DNA of 64,000 nucleotides, taken from NCBI GenBank assembly GCA_041391665.1, contig JAWKNO010000002.1, forward strand, positions 1 to 64,000. Reading direction: 5' to 3'. The stretch is from Bacteroidia bacterium (lineage in GTDB: Bacteria; Bacteroidota; Bacteroidia; J057). Below the pieces are notes generated by a model. It saw only the letters and a list, made by a program, of their open reading frames with translations, made no database searches and was not told the DNA's origin. Positions 1-9,035 of this stretch are shown here, piece by piece (position 1 is the first letter of the stretch; the number at the start of each line of letters is the position of its first letter). The position numbers and the translations under genes were made by a program.

Positions 1-879
1 AATGCTTTGAGTTAAAGCTTTGTTAGCAGCATCTACGCCTGCAACATCACCTTCGTCATAAGCAGTTTGTAATCGTACATAGTCTTCTTGTGGGAACTTA
101 GCATCAATAGGTAAGTAAACCTCTTTGCCATGGTCATCTTTTCCGGGAAGTTTAATTGCAAACTCTACATGGTCGTTGGAACCTTGTTTTGTTTTTACGT
201 TGGCTTCGTATTGTTCTGGAGCCATGATTTGCTCCAAGATATTTCCTAATTGAATTTCACCTAATACACCACGGGTTTTTACATTGCTCAATACTTTTTT
301 AAGATCACCTACACCGTTGGCTAGGTTTTGCATTTCTCCCAGTCCTTTTTGTACCGCTTCTAATCGTTCACTTACTATTTTAAAGGATTGCCCTAAACGT
401 TCCTCCAATGTTTTATGTAGCTTTTCATCTACCGTCTCACGCATTTTCTCCAACTTCAATTCGGTAGATTTCACCAACTCATCTTGTTTGGTCGCCATGG
501 CATCAAATTTCTGCTTTTGTAGGTCGTTGAAGTCTTTTACATTTTTACTAAAAATCTCGCTAAAGTCTTTTAGTGAATTGGTGAGTTCCTCACGGTTGTC
601 TTTGGCATTTTTATTAAGCCCTTCACTAATTTGAGTAAGCTTTTCTTCTAATTTCTGTGTAAGTTTATCTAAGCCACCAGAAAGCTCTTCACGGTTTTCT
701 TTTAAGGCAGCGGAAAGCTCGGTTCTGTTTTCTTTCAACTCGTTTTGTAACAGACCACGCATTGCCTCAATGATAGGCGTAGTAGTATCTGTTTTACCGC
801 TTTTGAGCAGTAAAACAATTAAAAGTACTAGGCATAAAGCCGATAAAATGATTGCAATAATCTCCATATATCCTGACAT
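1..879 (-). CDS. rmuC: DNA recombination protein RmuC (partial, C-terminus off the left edge)
   Basis: The 293 visible codons begin with an N-terminal membrane segment (residues about 5-27). A long coiled coil full of repeated EN-R-EL and LxEKL stretches follows, then the start of the RmuC nuclease-like domain, including the family signature PIDAKFP near residue 255. RmuC proteins limit DNA inversions and are proposed nucleases anchored in the inner membrane. The gene enters the window on the minus strand, so its 3' part is missing. The ATG at 877-879 is used; a second ATG four codons in, preceded by AGGA, would also keep the membrane segment. A -7-like element CAAAAATA (reverse complement TATTTTTG) lies at 919-926. 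RmuC is usually chromosomal, so its presence at the element's side is notable but unresolved. Confidence 0.85.
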   Translation of the reverse strand, partial: MSGYMEIIAIILSALCLVLLIVLLLKSGKTDTTTPIIEAMRGLLQNELKENRTELSAALKENREELSGGLDKLTQKLEEKLTQISEGLNKNAKDNREELTNSLKDFSEIFSKNVKDFNDLQKQKFDAMATKQDELVKSTELKLEKMRETVDEKLHKTLEERLGQSFKIVSERLEAVQKGLGEMQNLANGVGDLKKVLSNVKTRGVLGEIQLGNILEQIMAPEQYEANVKTKQGSNDHVEFAIKLPGKDDHGKEVYLPIDAKFPQEDYVRLQTAYDEGDVAGVDAANKALTQSI

Positions 880-918
880 TTTTTGACAAAGGTCTGTAAA
901 CGTGTTGTCAAATAACGT

Positions 919-926
919 CAAAAATA
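919..926 (-). promoter_or_regulatory. Candidate -7 element for rmuC
   Basis: On the minus strand this reads TATTTTTG, matching the Bacteroidota TAnnTTTG element, about 40 bases before the rmuC start. No good -33 TTG is seen at the usual 19-21 base distance, so the call is tentative. Confidence 0.3.
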
Positions 927-1001
927 GAGAAATTTACCGAAATTCCTTGTAAAAACCCTGTAAATATTTGCGTTTGTGGAAAGAATTCTATAAGAAAGAA
1001 A

Positions 1002-1967
1002 TTATTTCGAGGCAAAAGGAGAATTTGGTCCGGTTTCATGGTGGCGTAGGTACTCGGTAATGAGTTTTACGGTAGCTGCCGAACGGTTTTTGTATAAGGG
1101 TTTGTCTTGATGATCTCTTTCTTGAAGCATCATCCGGATTTTACGTTGGTCTTCGGTATCAATAAACTTCTTACAGGCACGGATAAAAGCATCACGGCTG
1201 CAACCACGAATTTTGAGCCTTCGCATATCTACATACACAAAGAAGCTTCTGCGTTTTTTGTATTCGTCTTTACTGATGCTGCCATCGGCAAAAGCATTGT
1301 TGGCAAGGTTGTATTGTTCGTCTACAATGTAGGTCGCAATTCGCACTAAAAAGTAATTAGGTATTCTGCTTTCATACCTCGATACATCATCTACCTGATG
1401 GTGTAAACGGAGCCAAGTACAGTTTTGCCATTCGGTGGTGGTAATTTTAGCTATGGACTGGTGACTAATCATAATATCCAGTCCATTGTGGCGGTTAGTG
1501 GTGAGTAAACCAACTACGGTTTGTCCTTTCGCACCTACCATGTATTTATCCAAATCTTCCAGTACCAATAAGCCGTTTTTGAACTGGTTTACCATACGTT
1601 GTACTACTTCACGTTTTTCCTCAATGCTCATGTTTTGTCCGTTTTTGGCTATTGGTCGGATCCTACGAGCTTGCACCTTGGTTAAGGCTTTGATATGAAA
1701 AGGACTTACCGTTGGAAACATCGGGTAATCGTCATCATTTACATCAAAAGCCAGCACCTTTCTGCCTTTTCGACCGGTAGAAGCATCGTCTTTCATGTAG
1801 TGGCGTATCTCAGTAACATTGCGATAGGTTTTACCCACACCGGTTTCACCACAAATAAGTACCAACATGGGTTGGCGTTCCAAATCTTCTTTGGAATAGG
1901 TAATGGGCTTTCTGCCTCTGGTCGATTTCTTTTGCTCTATGTCTTGATTAGTCGTTTCCTTCTTCAT
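1002..1967 (-). CDS. P-loop ATPase, FtsK/HerA or Zot-like
   Basis: The 321-residue protein has a Walker A motif GETGVGKT at about residues 40-47. A second strand KVLAFDVND follows, then a Walker B-like LLVLEDLDKY near residue 135 and a sensor-like strand ending in SHQS near 168. This order resembles the FtsK/HerA superfamily, which includes DNA-packaging and DNA-transfer ATPases, and the Zot-like proteins. A basic N-terminus (KKSTRGRKP) and a basic C-terminal half suggest DNA contact. It is the last gene of the long minus-strand operon and overlaps the upstream gene by 20 bases in another frame, so the two are probably translationally coupled. A role in moving or packaging element DNA is inferred from family and context only. 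Confidence 0.6.
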   Translation of the reverse strand: MKKETTNQDIEQKKSTRGRKPITYSKEDLERQPMLVLICGETGVGKTYRNVTEIRHYMKDDASTGRKGRKVLAFDVNDDDYPMFPTVSPFHIKALTKVQARRIRPIAKNGQNMSIEEKREVVQRMVNQFKNGLLVLEDLDKYMVGAKGQTVVGLLTTNRHNGLDIMISHQSIAKITTTEWQNCTWLRLHHQVDDVSRYESRIPNYFLVRIATYIVDEQYNLANNAFADGSISKDEYKKRRSFFVYVDMRRLKIRGCSRDAFIRACKKFIDTEDQRKIRMMLQERDHQDKPLYKNRSAATVKLITEYLRHHETGPNSPFASK

Positions 1968-2784
1968 CCTGTGCTACTTCTAATACCGTGTTTTCTAATT
2001 CTTCATCCTCGGATTCTTCTTCTTGCTCCATGGAAGGTTCATAAGCCGGTTCGGGCATGGCATTGGCTTTTTCTTCCCGAATGATTTCCAGTATGCGATC
2101 AAGCAGGATTTCATTTTCGGCTCGTATTTCCATTACCACTTGGGCTTTCTTCATGAGGATTGAGAGTACCGCACCCAGTAATTGCTGTTCGGGAGTGAGC
2201 TTTTTGGCTTTCTTTTTTAGAATAGCAATAAGCAAAGGGCGAAGCAGGATTTTATCTTCTTCATCAAGCTTGATGCGTTTGACGTTTTTGGCATTCTGCT
2301 CATCAATAACCTGAACAATTTCTTCAAAGTCGTAGAAGTCTTTGTGCTTTTTGATTTTCACAAAAAATCCACTTCCCACGGCAAGCACATTGTCGGTCAT
2401 ACCCAATAAAGTATCCGCAGCTTGCTTGGCATGTCCAGTTGGGAGTTCAAAATCTTCTCCGTCTAGTTCATCCAAACCGTCTTCACCTTCCTCATAGGAA
2501 CCAATTTCCTGTTCAGGAGCATCGTAGATGTTTTGGTCAAAGTCATCGTTTATGGATGGTTCATTTTCCGATTCATCTTCATTGTTATCATCTTGCTGTT
2601 CAATATTTTCCTCTATCGGTTCCGTTTCCTGTTTAGGAGTAACTACCTTTTTGCCATGACCGATTTCATCTTCAACTACCGGTTGGTTTAGCGGACTGTT
2701 ATTCTCGTCCGGAATCTCTTCAAAAGCCACGTTTTCGGCTCCTGAATTCAATACTTGTTCTACTTCTGAATGTATGTCCTTCAT
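1948..2784 (-). CDS. Acidic element protein with conserved C-terminal helical domain
   Basis: Unrecognised 278-residue protein. Residues 1-115 are strongly acidic, rich in E, D, N and Q, and likely disordered. Residues about 118-240 form a compact-looking helical domain (TLLGMTDNVLAVGSGFF onward) with a KKKAKK basic patch. The C-terminus is again acidic. It sits directly upstream of, and overlaps, the P-loop ATPase, so it may be a partner or adaptor of that enzyme. There is no signal peptide, and the single hydrophobic stretch is too short to be a confident membrane span. Confidence 0.55.
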   Translation of the reverse strand: MKDIHSEVEQVLNSGAENVAFEEIPDENNSPLNQPVVEDEIGHGKKVVTPKQETEPIEENIEQQDDNNEDESENEPSINDDFDQNIYDAPEQEIGSYEEGEDGLDELDGEDFELPTGHAKQAADTLLGMTDNVLAVGSGFFVKIKKHKDFYDFEEIVQVIDEQNAKNVKRIKLDEEDKILLRPLLIAILKKKAKKLTPEQQLLGAVLSILMKKAQVVMEIRAENEILLDRILEIIREEKANAMPEPAYEPSMEQEEESEDEELENTVLEVAQDEEGND

Positions 2785-2790
2785 GGCTGT

Positions 2791-3261
2791 TTACAGTTTT
2801 GATATAAATTGAATGCTTCGCTCTTCCAGTTGGTCGTACAACTGAATGAAGGGCTTGTAATAGTGTGGAATCGTTAAGCGTTCATCTACTTTTTGTTTGT
2901 AGTAAATGATGTTGCGTTTTCCTGTTCCAAACACCTGGGCAACTTTGGCGTAGCTGTATGAAGTGTATTTGTGGTACAAATGATAACAAGCCATGCGAGC
3001 TTCCCGGTACTCGGTAGTGGTGTTGGTATAAAAATCTTCTTCCTTCAAATCAAACAAGGCAATTGCTTCATTAGTAAGGAAGATAAGCAGCAAAGGAGCA
3101 TTGTTTTTTGCCGGTTCAAACTGAGCTTTTTCTACAAAGCTGCGAAGCAATACCACCGTTTTTTGCAAACCGATTTTACCCACCACCATGTCGATATGGT
3201 ATTGTAAATTCTCATAATCCGAACGCATGGTTTTGCCATGGATAGTATTTGTTTCTTCCAT
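2791..3261 (-). CDS. Protein with DnaA domain IV-like helix-turn-helix
   Basis: The 156-residue protein carries, at about residues 84-130, a pattern typical of the DNA-binding domain IV of DnaA: YREARMACYHL, then YSYAKVAQVFG, then a K-R-N-I-I-Y-Y recognition-helix region corresponding to RDHSTV in DnaA. There is no AAA+ domain. Such stand-alone domains occur in mobile-element replication or regulation proteins. It lies six bases from the downstream gene and three from the upstream gene in the operon. A role in element replication or origin recognition is inference; no DnaA-box cluster was identified. Confidence 0.5.
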   Translation of the reverse strand: MEETNTIHGKTMRSDYENLQYHIDMVVGKIGLQKTVVLLRSFVEKAQFEPAKNNAPLLLIFLTNEAIALFDLKEEDFYTNTTTEYREARMACYHLYHKYTSYSYAKVAQVFGTGKRNIIYYKQKVDERLTIPHYYKPFIQLYDQLEERSIQFISKL

Positions 3262-3264
3262 TGG

Positions 3265-3897
3265 CTAGCGTTTAATGGTGTAGGTATAAGAAAACATGGC
3301 TTTGTAAAGGGTGTATTTACCCACCTTGACTTTTGAGGCTTCCAAAGGCGTTTTGAATCCCATTTTCTGTAAATCGGTTCGGACAATTTCTCTTTTGCCT
3401 TTGGCATACAACTGATCCAAAATAGCTTCATCTGAATTTGCCTTGCCAGTCGTTTTTGGAGCCTTATACTCAACGGCAAAAACCTCATAAGCTTCTAAAT
3501 CGGATAGTTCCTCAATTGTTCCTTCGGTTTCTTCATCGGTATTTAACCCAAATACTTCCTGATTTTTATTAAACAGGGCTTTGGCTTCTTTTTTAGAGAC
3601 AATCTTCCAAGTGAATCCATCGCTGAAACTGTATAGGCTGCCCGGTTGCAAATCGTCTTGTTCTTCGTTGTTTTCCAACTGGTCTTCAAACTCTTCGTAC
3701 AAGTCTTCTTCCAATTCTATGGAAAGGTGGTCTAGCTTTTTAGCCAAACGATCATGGTCATCGTCTAGGGCATGTTCCAAATCTTCTTGCAGCTCTTCAA
3801 ATCCTTTGATGCGTTTTTGCAATTGCTTAGGCAGCTGCTCTGTTTTTAGCTTGTTTTCGGCTAGGAAAACCTGATGCGGATATTTTTTCATGTTCAA
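3265..3897 (-). CDS. Hypothetical element protein, acidic coiled coil
   Basis: Unrecognised 210-residue soluble protein. Residues 15-80 are a highly charged, leucine-spaced helix consistent with a coiled coil. Residues 85-130 include a small basic and aromatic patch (SFSDGFTWKIVSKKEA). The C-terminal 50 residues are basic with a possible winged-helix feel (REIVRTDLQKMGFKT). It is packed between two genes with spacings of three to five bases, so it belongs to the same operon as the methyltransferase and helicase. Confidence 0.5.
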   Translation of the reverse strand: MNMKKYPHQVFLAENKLKTEQLPKQLQKRIKGFEELQEDLEHALDDDHDRLAKKLDHLSIELEEDLYEEFEDQLENNEEQDDLQPGSLYSFSDGFTWKIVSKKEAKALFNKNQEVFGLNTDEETEGTIEELSDLEAYEVFAVEYKAPKTTGKANSDEAILDQLYAKGKREIVRTDLQKMGFKTPLEASKVKVGKYTLYKAMFSYTYTIKR

Positions 3898-3902
3898 TAT
3901 TT

Positions 3903-4514
3903 TTATGCGGTTTGTTCTGCTTTTTCTTTGAGTTCGCTGAATTTTTCATGCAATTCATCTTCAATAGGCTTGATTTTGTTCATGCCCCAAATGCGTTTGA
4001 GGTCGCACAAGAATTTCTGCACGGCTTTTTCGGTTTGCTCTACCTTATTTGGATCCTCTTTAATTGCCTTAGGCATCATGTTGGCAATCTTTTTCATGTT
4101 GTCCTTTAGCTTGGTCGTGAGCTTTCTTTTGACAGGCTTTTTGATTTCACCCGAAGCCATTTTTTGCTTTCGCTCATCACGGAGTTTTCTTCGGCATTCA
4201 GCGAGGTAGTCCATTGTCTTTTCCGACTTCTCTACAATCTTTTTGGATTGAGCTTTTTTAAGCTGCTTTTTTTGTTGCTGCTCTGCCTTGTCGCTTAGTT
4301 CGTCTTTTAGCGTGGAAATATCTTCTTTGAGCAATTCAATAGCCGTTTCGCCAATTTGTTCTGCCATGTCCTTCATGGTTTTATCGTCCGGAAATTCCTT
4401 TAAACCTTCCAGTGTTTCATCGTAAATGCTCAATGCCTCCAGGGAGCGTTCGCTCAATACCTTTTTGGCTACACCTTCTTTTTCGAGCAATTTGTATGGA
4501 TCATTTTTTATCAT
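3903..4514 (-). CDS. Hypothetical coiled-coil, lysine-rich element protein
   Basis: Unrecognised 203-residue protein made almost entirely of charged helix-forming residues. A central basic stretch at about residues 85-145 contains repeated KK and RK pairs and may bind nucleic acid. No catalytic motif, signal peptide or membrane segment is visible. It lies 26 bases downstream of the large helicase and five bases upstream of the next gene, within the operon. Confidence 0.5.
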   Translation of the reverse strand: MIKNDPYKLLEKEGVAKKVLSERSLEALSIYDETLEGLKEFPDDKTMKDMAEQIGETAIELLKEDISTLKDELSDKAEQQQKKQLKKAQSKKIVEKSEKTMDYLAECRRKLRDERKQKMASGEIKKPVKRKLTTKLKDNMKKIANMMPKAIKEDPNKVEQTEKAVQKFLCDLKRIWGMNKIKPIEDELHEKFSELKEKAEQTA

Positions 4515-4540
4515 CGCTTGTATTATTAGTTGTTAATGAA

Positions 4541-7500
4541 TTATGCAGCCTTTTTTAGGGCTTTGATGCGTTGCAGGCGTTCTTGCATTTGCTTGAAAGC
4601 ACCACGTAGTTTTCTGATTTTATCGAGCTTATCTGCTGAACTTTCCAGTACTTCACCTTTTTTGGCTCGTTTGGTATCGGTTGCTTTTGCCGATTCACCG
4701 CCATATACCATAAGTTCAGTAAGTACCTTATCGTTGAGAGAGGCAAATTCTTCCACACGCTCGGCAACAGACTTGGGTTTGTAGCCTTTTTGCTCACGTT
4801 CTTTGATGATTTCCTCTGCCTTTTGACTTACCGCCTCGGTTCCGGTTCGCTCTTCCAAAATGCGTTGTTTCTCTTCGATTTCTGTATTGATTCTGCCGTT
4901 TACCTGCTCAAAATCAAAGTTGATGTCGTAGCCTTTGGGTTCCAGCACTTGTTCCAATCCACGCTTTAAAGTGGCATTGGCTTTTCGCACCGTATCGTAA
5001 ATGTTTTGATCTCGATAAGTGGTTTGGGTAGTTTCATCCTCCAAATAATCCTTGTAGATTTTAAGCACCGTTTCAATGCTTCGGGCTTGCACTTTTATTG
5101 GATTACCATCTTTATCGGTGGTCTTTTGAGGCTTGTAGCGTTCCACCGCCTGATTGACATGTTCAATATTGCTATTGAAATTATCACGAGCCGACTTAAT
5201 ATCGGTGAGTACATTTTGCTGATTTTTTAGGCTGTTGATTTCATCCTGAATTTGCTCACGCTCTTCCATGAGTAGTAGTTCAGCCAAAGCCTTTGGATCG
5301 GTTACTAATCCCATTTTTAATTCAGAAGGGTTGAATTCTTCTAAATTCAGAGCATTGGTTTTTCCGGCTCTGTACCATATCTCATTGATGCGGCTTGTTT
5401 TTTCTTCTAATTTTTGAAAGATGAACGTATCCACGCTGTCTTCCATCAGTGGATTGACGATTCGCACATTGGCATAGCGGTTTCCGAATCGCCAAATACG
5501 CCCTTCGAGCTGCTTTACATCCGTAGGGTTCCAATCGAGCCAACAATTGTAAAGTGTAGTAGCTTTGTTTTGAAGATTGATCCCTTCCTTAATGGTCGCA
5601 CTTCCAATCAATACTTTGATGGTTCCTGCCAAAAACTTCTCTTTGATGCCTTCCTTTTTTGCAGCACTCAATCCACTTTTGATGATACCAATTTCACTAT
5701 CCTTAAAGCCAATTTTCTTAACGAGGTATTCACGAATAAGTGGAAAGAAACTCACTCCGGCATTCATGTAGATTACCTGTCCGCTAACATCTTCACCACG
5801 CATTTCATGGAAACGCTTCACACTTTTAATGCAATCCATAACGTATTTAAGCTTGGGGGAAGAATCCACGTATTGCTCATAACTTGGATTTTTGTCCGGA
5901 TTACAAGCATAGAGGTATGGACTTAACGCCAATTGCCTTGCAAAAGAAAGTCCACGCAATATTCTAGCTCCTTCTTCTTCATCAGCCGACATGTTACTTT
6001 CATCAATGGCATCGCCCTTGGAAGTGTCTTCACTTTCTTCTTCCATACCCATTGGGTTTACACAGAAATTGGTGAGGCTTGTTCTACCAGTAACATACAA
6101 CTCCACATCCTGCATAAAACCTCTTTGCGTTGGGGTAAGTGGTAAGTTGGTACTGATTTGCTCTTCGGGTGGAAGTGCAATTACTTGATCTCCTTGACGC
6201 TTGTTTGCCATGGGCAACACAATCTTGTTCGGACGTTGGATATTGGCATCTTCACCCGTTTTATATGTGATGAATTTGAAAATGAGCGATTGTAAAGCAA
6301 TAAGGTTGGCAAAGCCCATCACAATCTCTTTTCGTTCCGGTTTGAGCTTGGCATTGATGACCAACTCCAAACTTGTTTTGATGTAGGTATCGAAAAACTC
6401 TTTGATGTTCTTTACTCCCGATTTTTCCAATTGCTGATAACCAATTAAGGCAAGCATGGAATAAATCTCTAGTGGAGAATTGGTAAATGGCGTAGCGGTT
6501 AAAAGCAGTACGTTTCTCATTTTATTGTTTCTAAGAATGTACTGGCTAATCATAAAGCCACGCAAAGCCGTCATGGATGGTTGTCCGGATTTGATTTCAT
6601 AAGGAGCACGTTCACGTTTGCCACTCCCTTGCTGTTCACCTTTTACCTGAGTAAAGGACTTTTTCATGGCATGAGCTTCATCAACCACCATGTAGTCAAA
6701 ACCAAGCTCTTCGATGTTTGCTGTTCCTCCTTTCACGCCACGTCCCATCATCTCTTCAATCTTTTCAAAGAGCTTTACTTTTTCACGTTCTTCCTCGGTT
6801 CCTTGGTTGAGAATATCAAAAAGCTCATTCCCAATGGTGTCCCAAGTATCATCATTAAAGGCTAATCGGTTGAAACCTTCATAAGTGAGTACCGAAATGG
6901 AATATTCAGGAACAGGTTGCACCGTTTCGTTTTCATCCATTAAGGGCTCTAAATAATCTCGTCCAAGATTATACAGATCCATCACCTGATATTGAGGCAA
7001 AACTCCGGTAAGGGTGACTTGCCCTTTTTCTACCACACCTCGTAGTTCCGATAGCCAGTTTTTATAGGTTTGGTTCGGAACCACAATAAATGGACGTTTA
7101 CATTGTCCGCTTTCCAAGGCTTGTGCAAGCGATAAAATAGCGGTCATGGTTTTTCCTACACCTACATCATAAGCAATACAACCGGAACCATGCACACTGA
7201 TAAATCCAATACCTTCTCGTTGAGCCGGACGGATAAATAATGGTTTGTTTTTGAAAGTAGCGGAACAGGTAAAGGCTACCGGAATTTTGAAATAATTGAT
7301 TTCTACATAGCCGTTGTAACGCTCATTCCAAAGCTGCTCAATCTTTAACTGGTCTTCACGAGTAAGTCCCTTTGCCAAAAACTCCACAAAGAACGTATCA
7401 CCTTCCTGTTTGGCATTTTGACGAATACGGAGCTTTTCTTCTTTGTCGTAATGTCTTGGCGGTGTTCTGCCATCTATGTAGTAGGAAATAATATCCCAGG

Positions 7501-8806
7501 CACTTGATTTCTTAAAGTCATCTTTAGGCTGATTGCGAAGCCATTGTTTAAACGCATCGGTTAAATCCGTTGTGCCTTCTTGCCATTTTCCGGTCGTAGA
7601 ATTGTACTCTGTGAAAGCAGTTCCATCGGTCAAAGCTCCCACACGAATCTCTTTACCAAAAGAAGAAGTAGGCTTGATAAACAAGCGGTTTTCTTTTCTC
7701 GGATCGGTCAAGGTAAGTTTTGGTGGTTTTACCGCTTCTAATCCTTTCCATTGGCGGTTGTATTGTTCTTCGCCAAAGGTTTGAATGATGGTTTCTTTTT
7801 CACGCAGCAATACCGATTGACGTTTGTAGATGTTTTCGGCATAGTAGAGTACGCTTGGCATGTAGTCGCCATTGTAGTAGCAAACCACTCCGGCTTTGAG
7901 CCACTTGTCCAGTTCTTTGCCAACTTCATTCAAGGGAACCACATATTTTGACCAACCGTTTTTCTTAGCCAAAATCACCGTTTCGTCATTGTAACCATTG
8001 GTTTTGCGTTTATACCAAACCCATGCTTTGATTTCATCTTCGGTAAGTCCTTTGTTGTATTGCTGCATGATCTCGTCAAAGGAAAAATTGTCCTTTGCGA
8101 CCACCATGGGAGCATCCGGATTGATGGCTTTTTGTAGTTCCTTTTCTGCTCGTTCCTTTTTGGTTTTTTGAACGACTTGCTCAATATTTTCTTTGTACAC
8201 TTTATCCTTTACCAAATGCTCCACATCGTCTTTGATACTGGATTCAAGAGCTTCCACATGTTTTACTGGAACATCTACCGAAGGCACATCAATACCTGTA
8301 ATTACATCATCCATAGAGCCTTTAACCTTTGTAGTCGGCTTTCCAAAACGGTCGGTAGTTTCGTATTGCTCTCCCAATATTTTAGTTGGGTTTTTCTCAA
8401 ACCAAGCATCACCCATCAATAAATTAGACTGCTCTGTTTGGCTTATGGATTCATTTTCCTTGACGGTTTCCAGTTCTTGCATTTCCGCTTTGAGCCATGG
8501 GTAATCTTGCAATACCTCTTCGGGAATTTCTTTTCCGGCTTTAATAGCTTCGGTAATGAGATATTCATGCTGTTTACCGTCCGCATGGTTCAATACCATT
8601 GGGCTACCGGTTTTTTCAATCGCCTTGATTTGTTGGTATTCTGTTTTTCGCATTTCCCATGCGTACTCGGCAGAAGTAATGTCGTTCGGACCAATAAAGC
8701 CTCGTTCTTCTAGTAGTGGATCCATGCTTTTTTGTTTTTTAAGTTCTTCTAATCGTTTGTTTGCCTCTCGTGCTATTTGGGCAAAGCCTTTATATCCTTG
8801 TGCCAT
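4541..8806 (-). CDS. SNF2-family helicase, DarB-like antirestriction type
   Basis: The 1421-residue cytoplasmic protein has an about 500-residue N-terminal region with no recognised motif, then a complete superfamily 2 motor. Walker A is DVGVGKT near residues 547-553, DEAH is at 709-712, motif III LLLTATPF is near 769, and motif VI QLEGRIWRFGN is at about 1099-1109. The last 250 residues are coiled coil. Helicases of this kind, joined or adjacent to an N6-adenine methyltransferase, are known from phage and plasmid antirestriction proteins such as DarB of phage P1, which protect incoming DNA. Here the two activities are separate genes with a 73-residue gene between them. Spacing to that gene is three bases, so translation is probably coupled. 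The antirestriction role is inferred from architecture. Confidence 0.8.
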   Translation of the reverse strand: MAQGYKGFAQIAREANKRLEELKKQKSMDPLLEERGFIGPNDITSAEYAWEMRKTEYQQIKAIEKTGSPMVLNHADGKQHEYLITEAIKAGKEIPEEVLQDYPWLKAEMQELETVKENESISQTEQSNLLMGDAWFEKNPTKILGEQYETTDRFGKPTTKVKGSMDDVITGIDVPSVDVPVKHVEALESSIKDDVEHLVKDKVYKENIEQVVQKTKKERAEKELQKAINPDAPMVVAKDNFSFDEIMQQYNKGLTEDEIKAWVWYKRKTNGYNDETVILAKKNGWSKYVVPLNEVGKELDKWLKAGVVCYYNGDYMPSVLYYAENIYKRQSVLLREKETIIQTFGEEQYNRQWKGLEAVKPPKLTLTDPRKENRLFIKPTSSFGKEIRVGALTDGTAFTEYNSTTGKWQEGTTDLTDAFKQWLRNQPKDDFKKSSAWDIISYYIDGRTPPRHYDKEEKLRIRQNAKQEGDTFFVEFLAKGLTREDQLKIEQLWNERYNGYVEINYFKIPVAFTCSATFKNKPLFIRPAQREGIGFISVHGSGCIAYDVGVGKTMTAILSLAQALESGQCKRPFIVVPNQTYKNWLSELRGVVEKGQVTLTGVLPQYQVMDLYNLGRDYLEPLMDENETVQPVPEYSISVLTYEGFNRLAFNDDTWDTIGNELFDILNQGTEEEREKVKLFEKIEEMMGRGVKGGTANIEELGFDYMVVDEAHAMKKSFTQVKGEQQGSGKRERAPYEIKSGQPSMTALRGFMISQYILRNNKMRNVLLLTATPFTNSPLEIYSMLALIGYQQLEKSGVKNIKEFFDTYIKTSLELVINAKLKPERKEIVMGFANLIALQSLIFKFITYKTGEDANIQRPNKIVLPMANKRQGDQVIALPPEEQISTNLPLTPTQRGFMQDVELYVTGRTSLTNFCVNPMGMEEESEDTSKGDAIDESNMSADEEEGARILRGLSFARQLALSPYLYACNPDKNPSYEQYVDSSPKLKYVMDCIKSVKRFHEMRGEDVSGQVIYMNAGVSFFPLIREYLVKKIGFKDSEIGIIKSGLSAAKKEGIKEKFLAGTIKVLIGSATIKEGINLQNKATTLYNCWLDWNPTDVKQLEGRIWRFGNRYANVRIVNPLMEDSVDTFIFQKLEEKTSRINEIWYRAGKTNALNLEEFNPSELKMGLVTDPKALAELLLMEEREQIQDEINSLKNQQNVLTDIKSARDNFNSNIEHVNQAVERYKPQKTTDKDGNPIKVQARSIETVLKIYKDYLEDETTQTTYRDQNIYDTVRKANATLKRGLEQVLEPKGYDINFDFEQVNGRINTEIEEKQRILEERTGTEAVSQKAEEIIKEREQKGYKPKSVAERVEEFASLNDKVLTELMVYGGESAKATDTKRAKKGEVLESSADKLDKIRKLRGAFKQMQERLQRIKALKKAA

Positions 8807-8809
8807 GCC

Positions 8810-9031
8810 TTATGCGTTTTGATGAGCTAATTCTTGTTCAATAAGTGCTATGGCAGAGCCAATAGGCATGCCTTCTTTGGCTACATACCGAATAATCATT
8901 TCCTCAATCCGGGCATAACCTTTTGGAGTGCTTTGCATTTCACACACGTATTGCCACTTGTTGGAATCGCATTCCTGTAATTCCAATTGGATGAATTTTT
9001 TCAGTTCGTTTATGGATGAATTTTTTGCCAT
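8810..9031 (-). CDS. Small protein between methyltransferase and helicase genes
   Basis: Unrecognised 73-residue soluble protein with helix-forming sequence and no known motif. It starts four bases after the methyltransferase stop and ends three bases before the helicase start, so the three genes form one translationally tight unit. It may bridge the two large proteins, but nothing in its sequence proves this. Confidence 0.6.
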   Translation of the reverse strand: MAKNSSINELKKFIQLELQECDSNKWQYVCEMQSTPKGYARIEEMIIRYVAKEGMPIGSAIALIEQELAHQNA

Positions 9032-9035
9032 GTCT

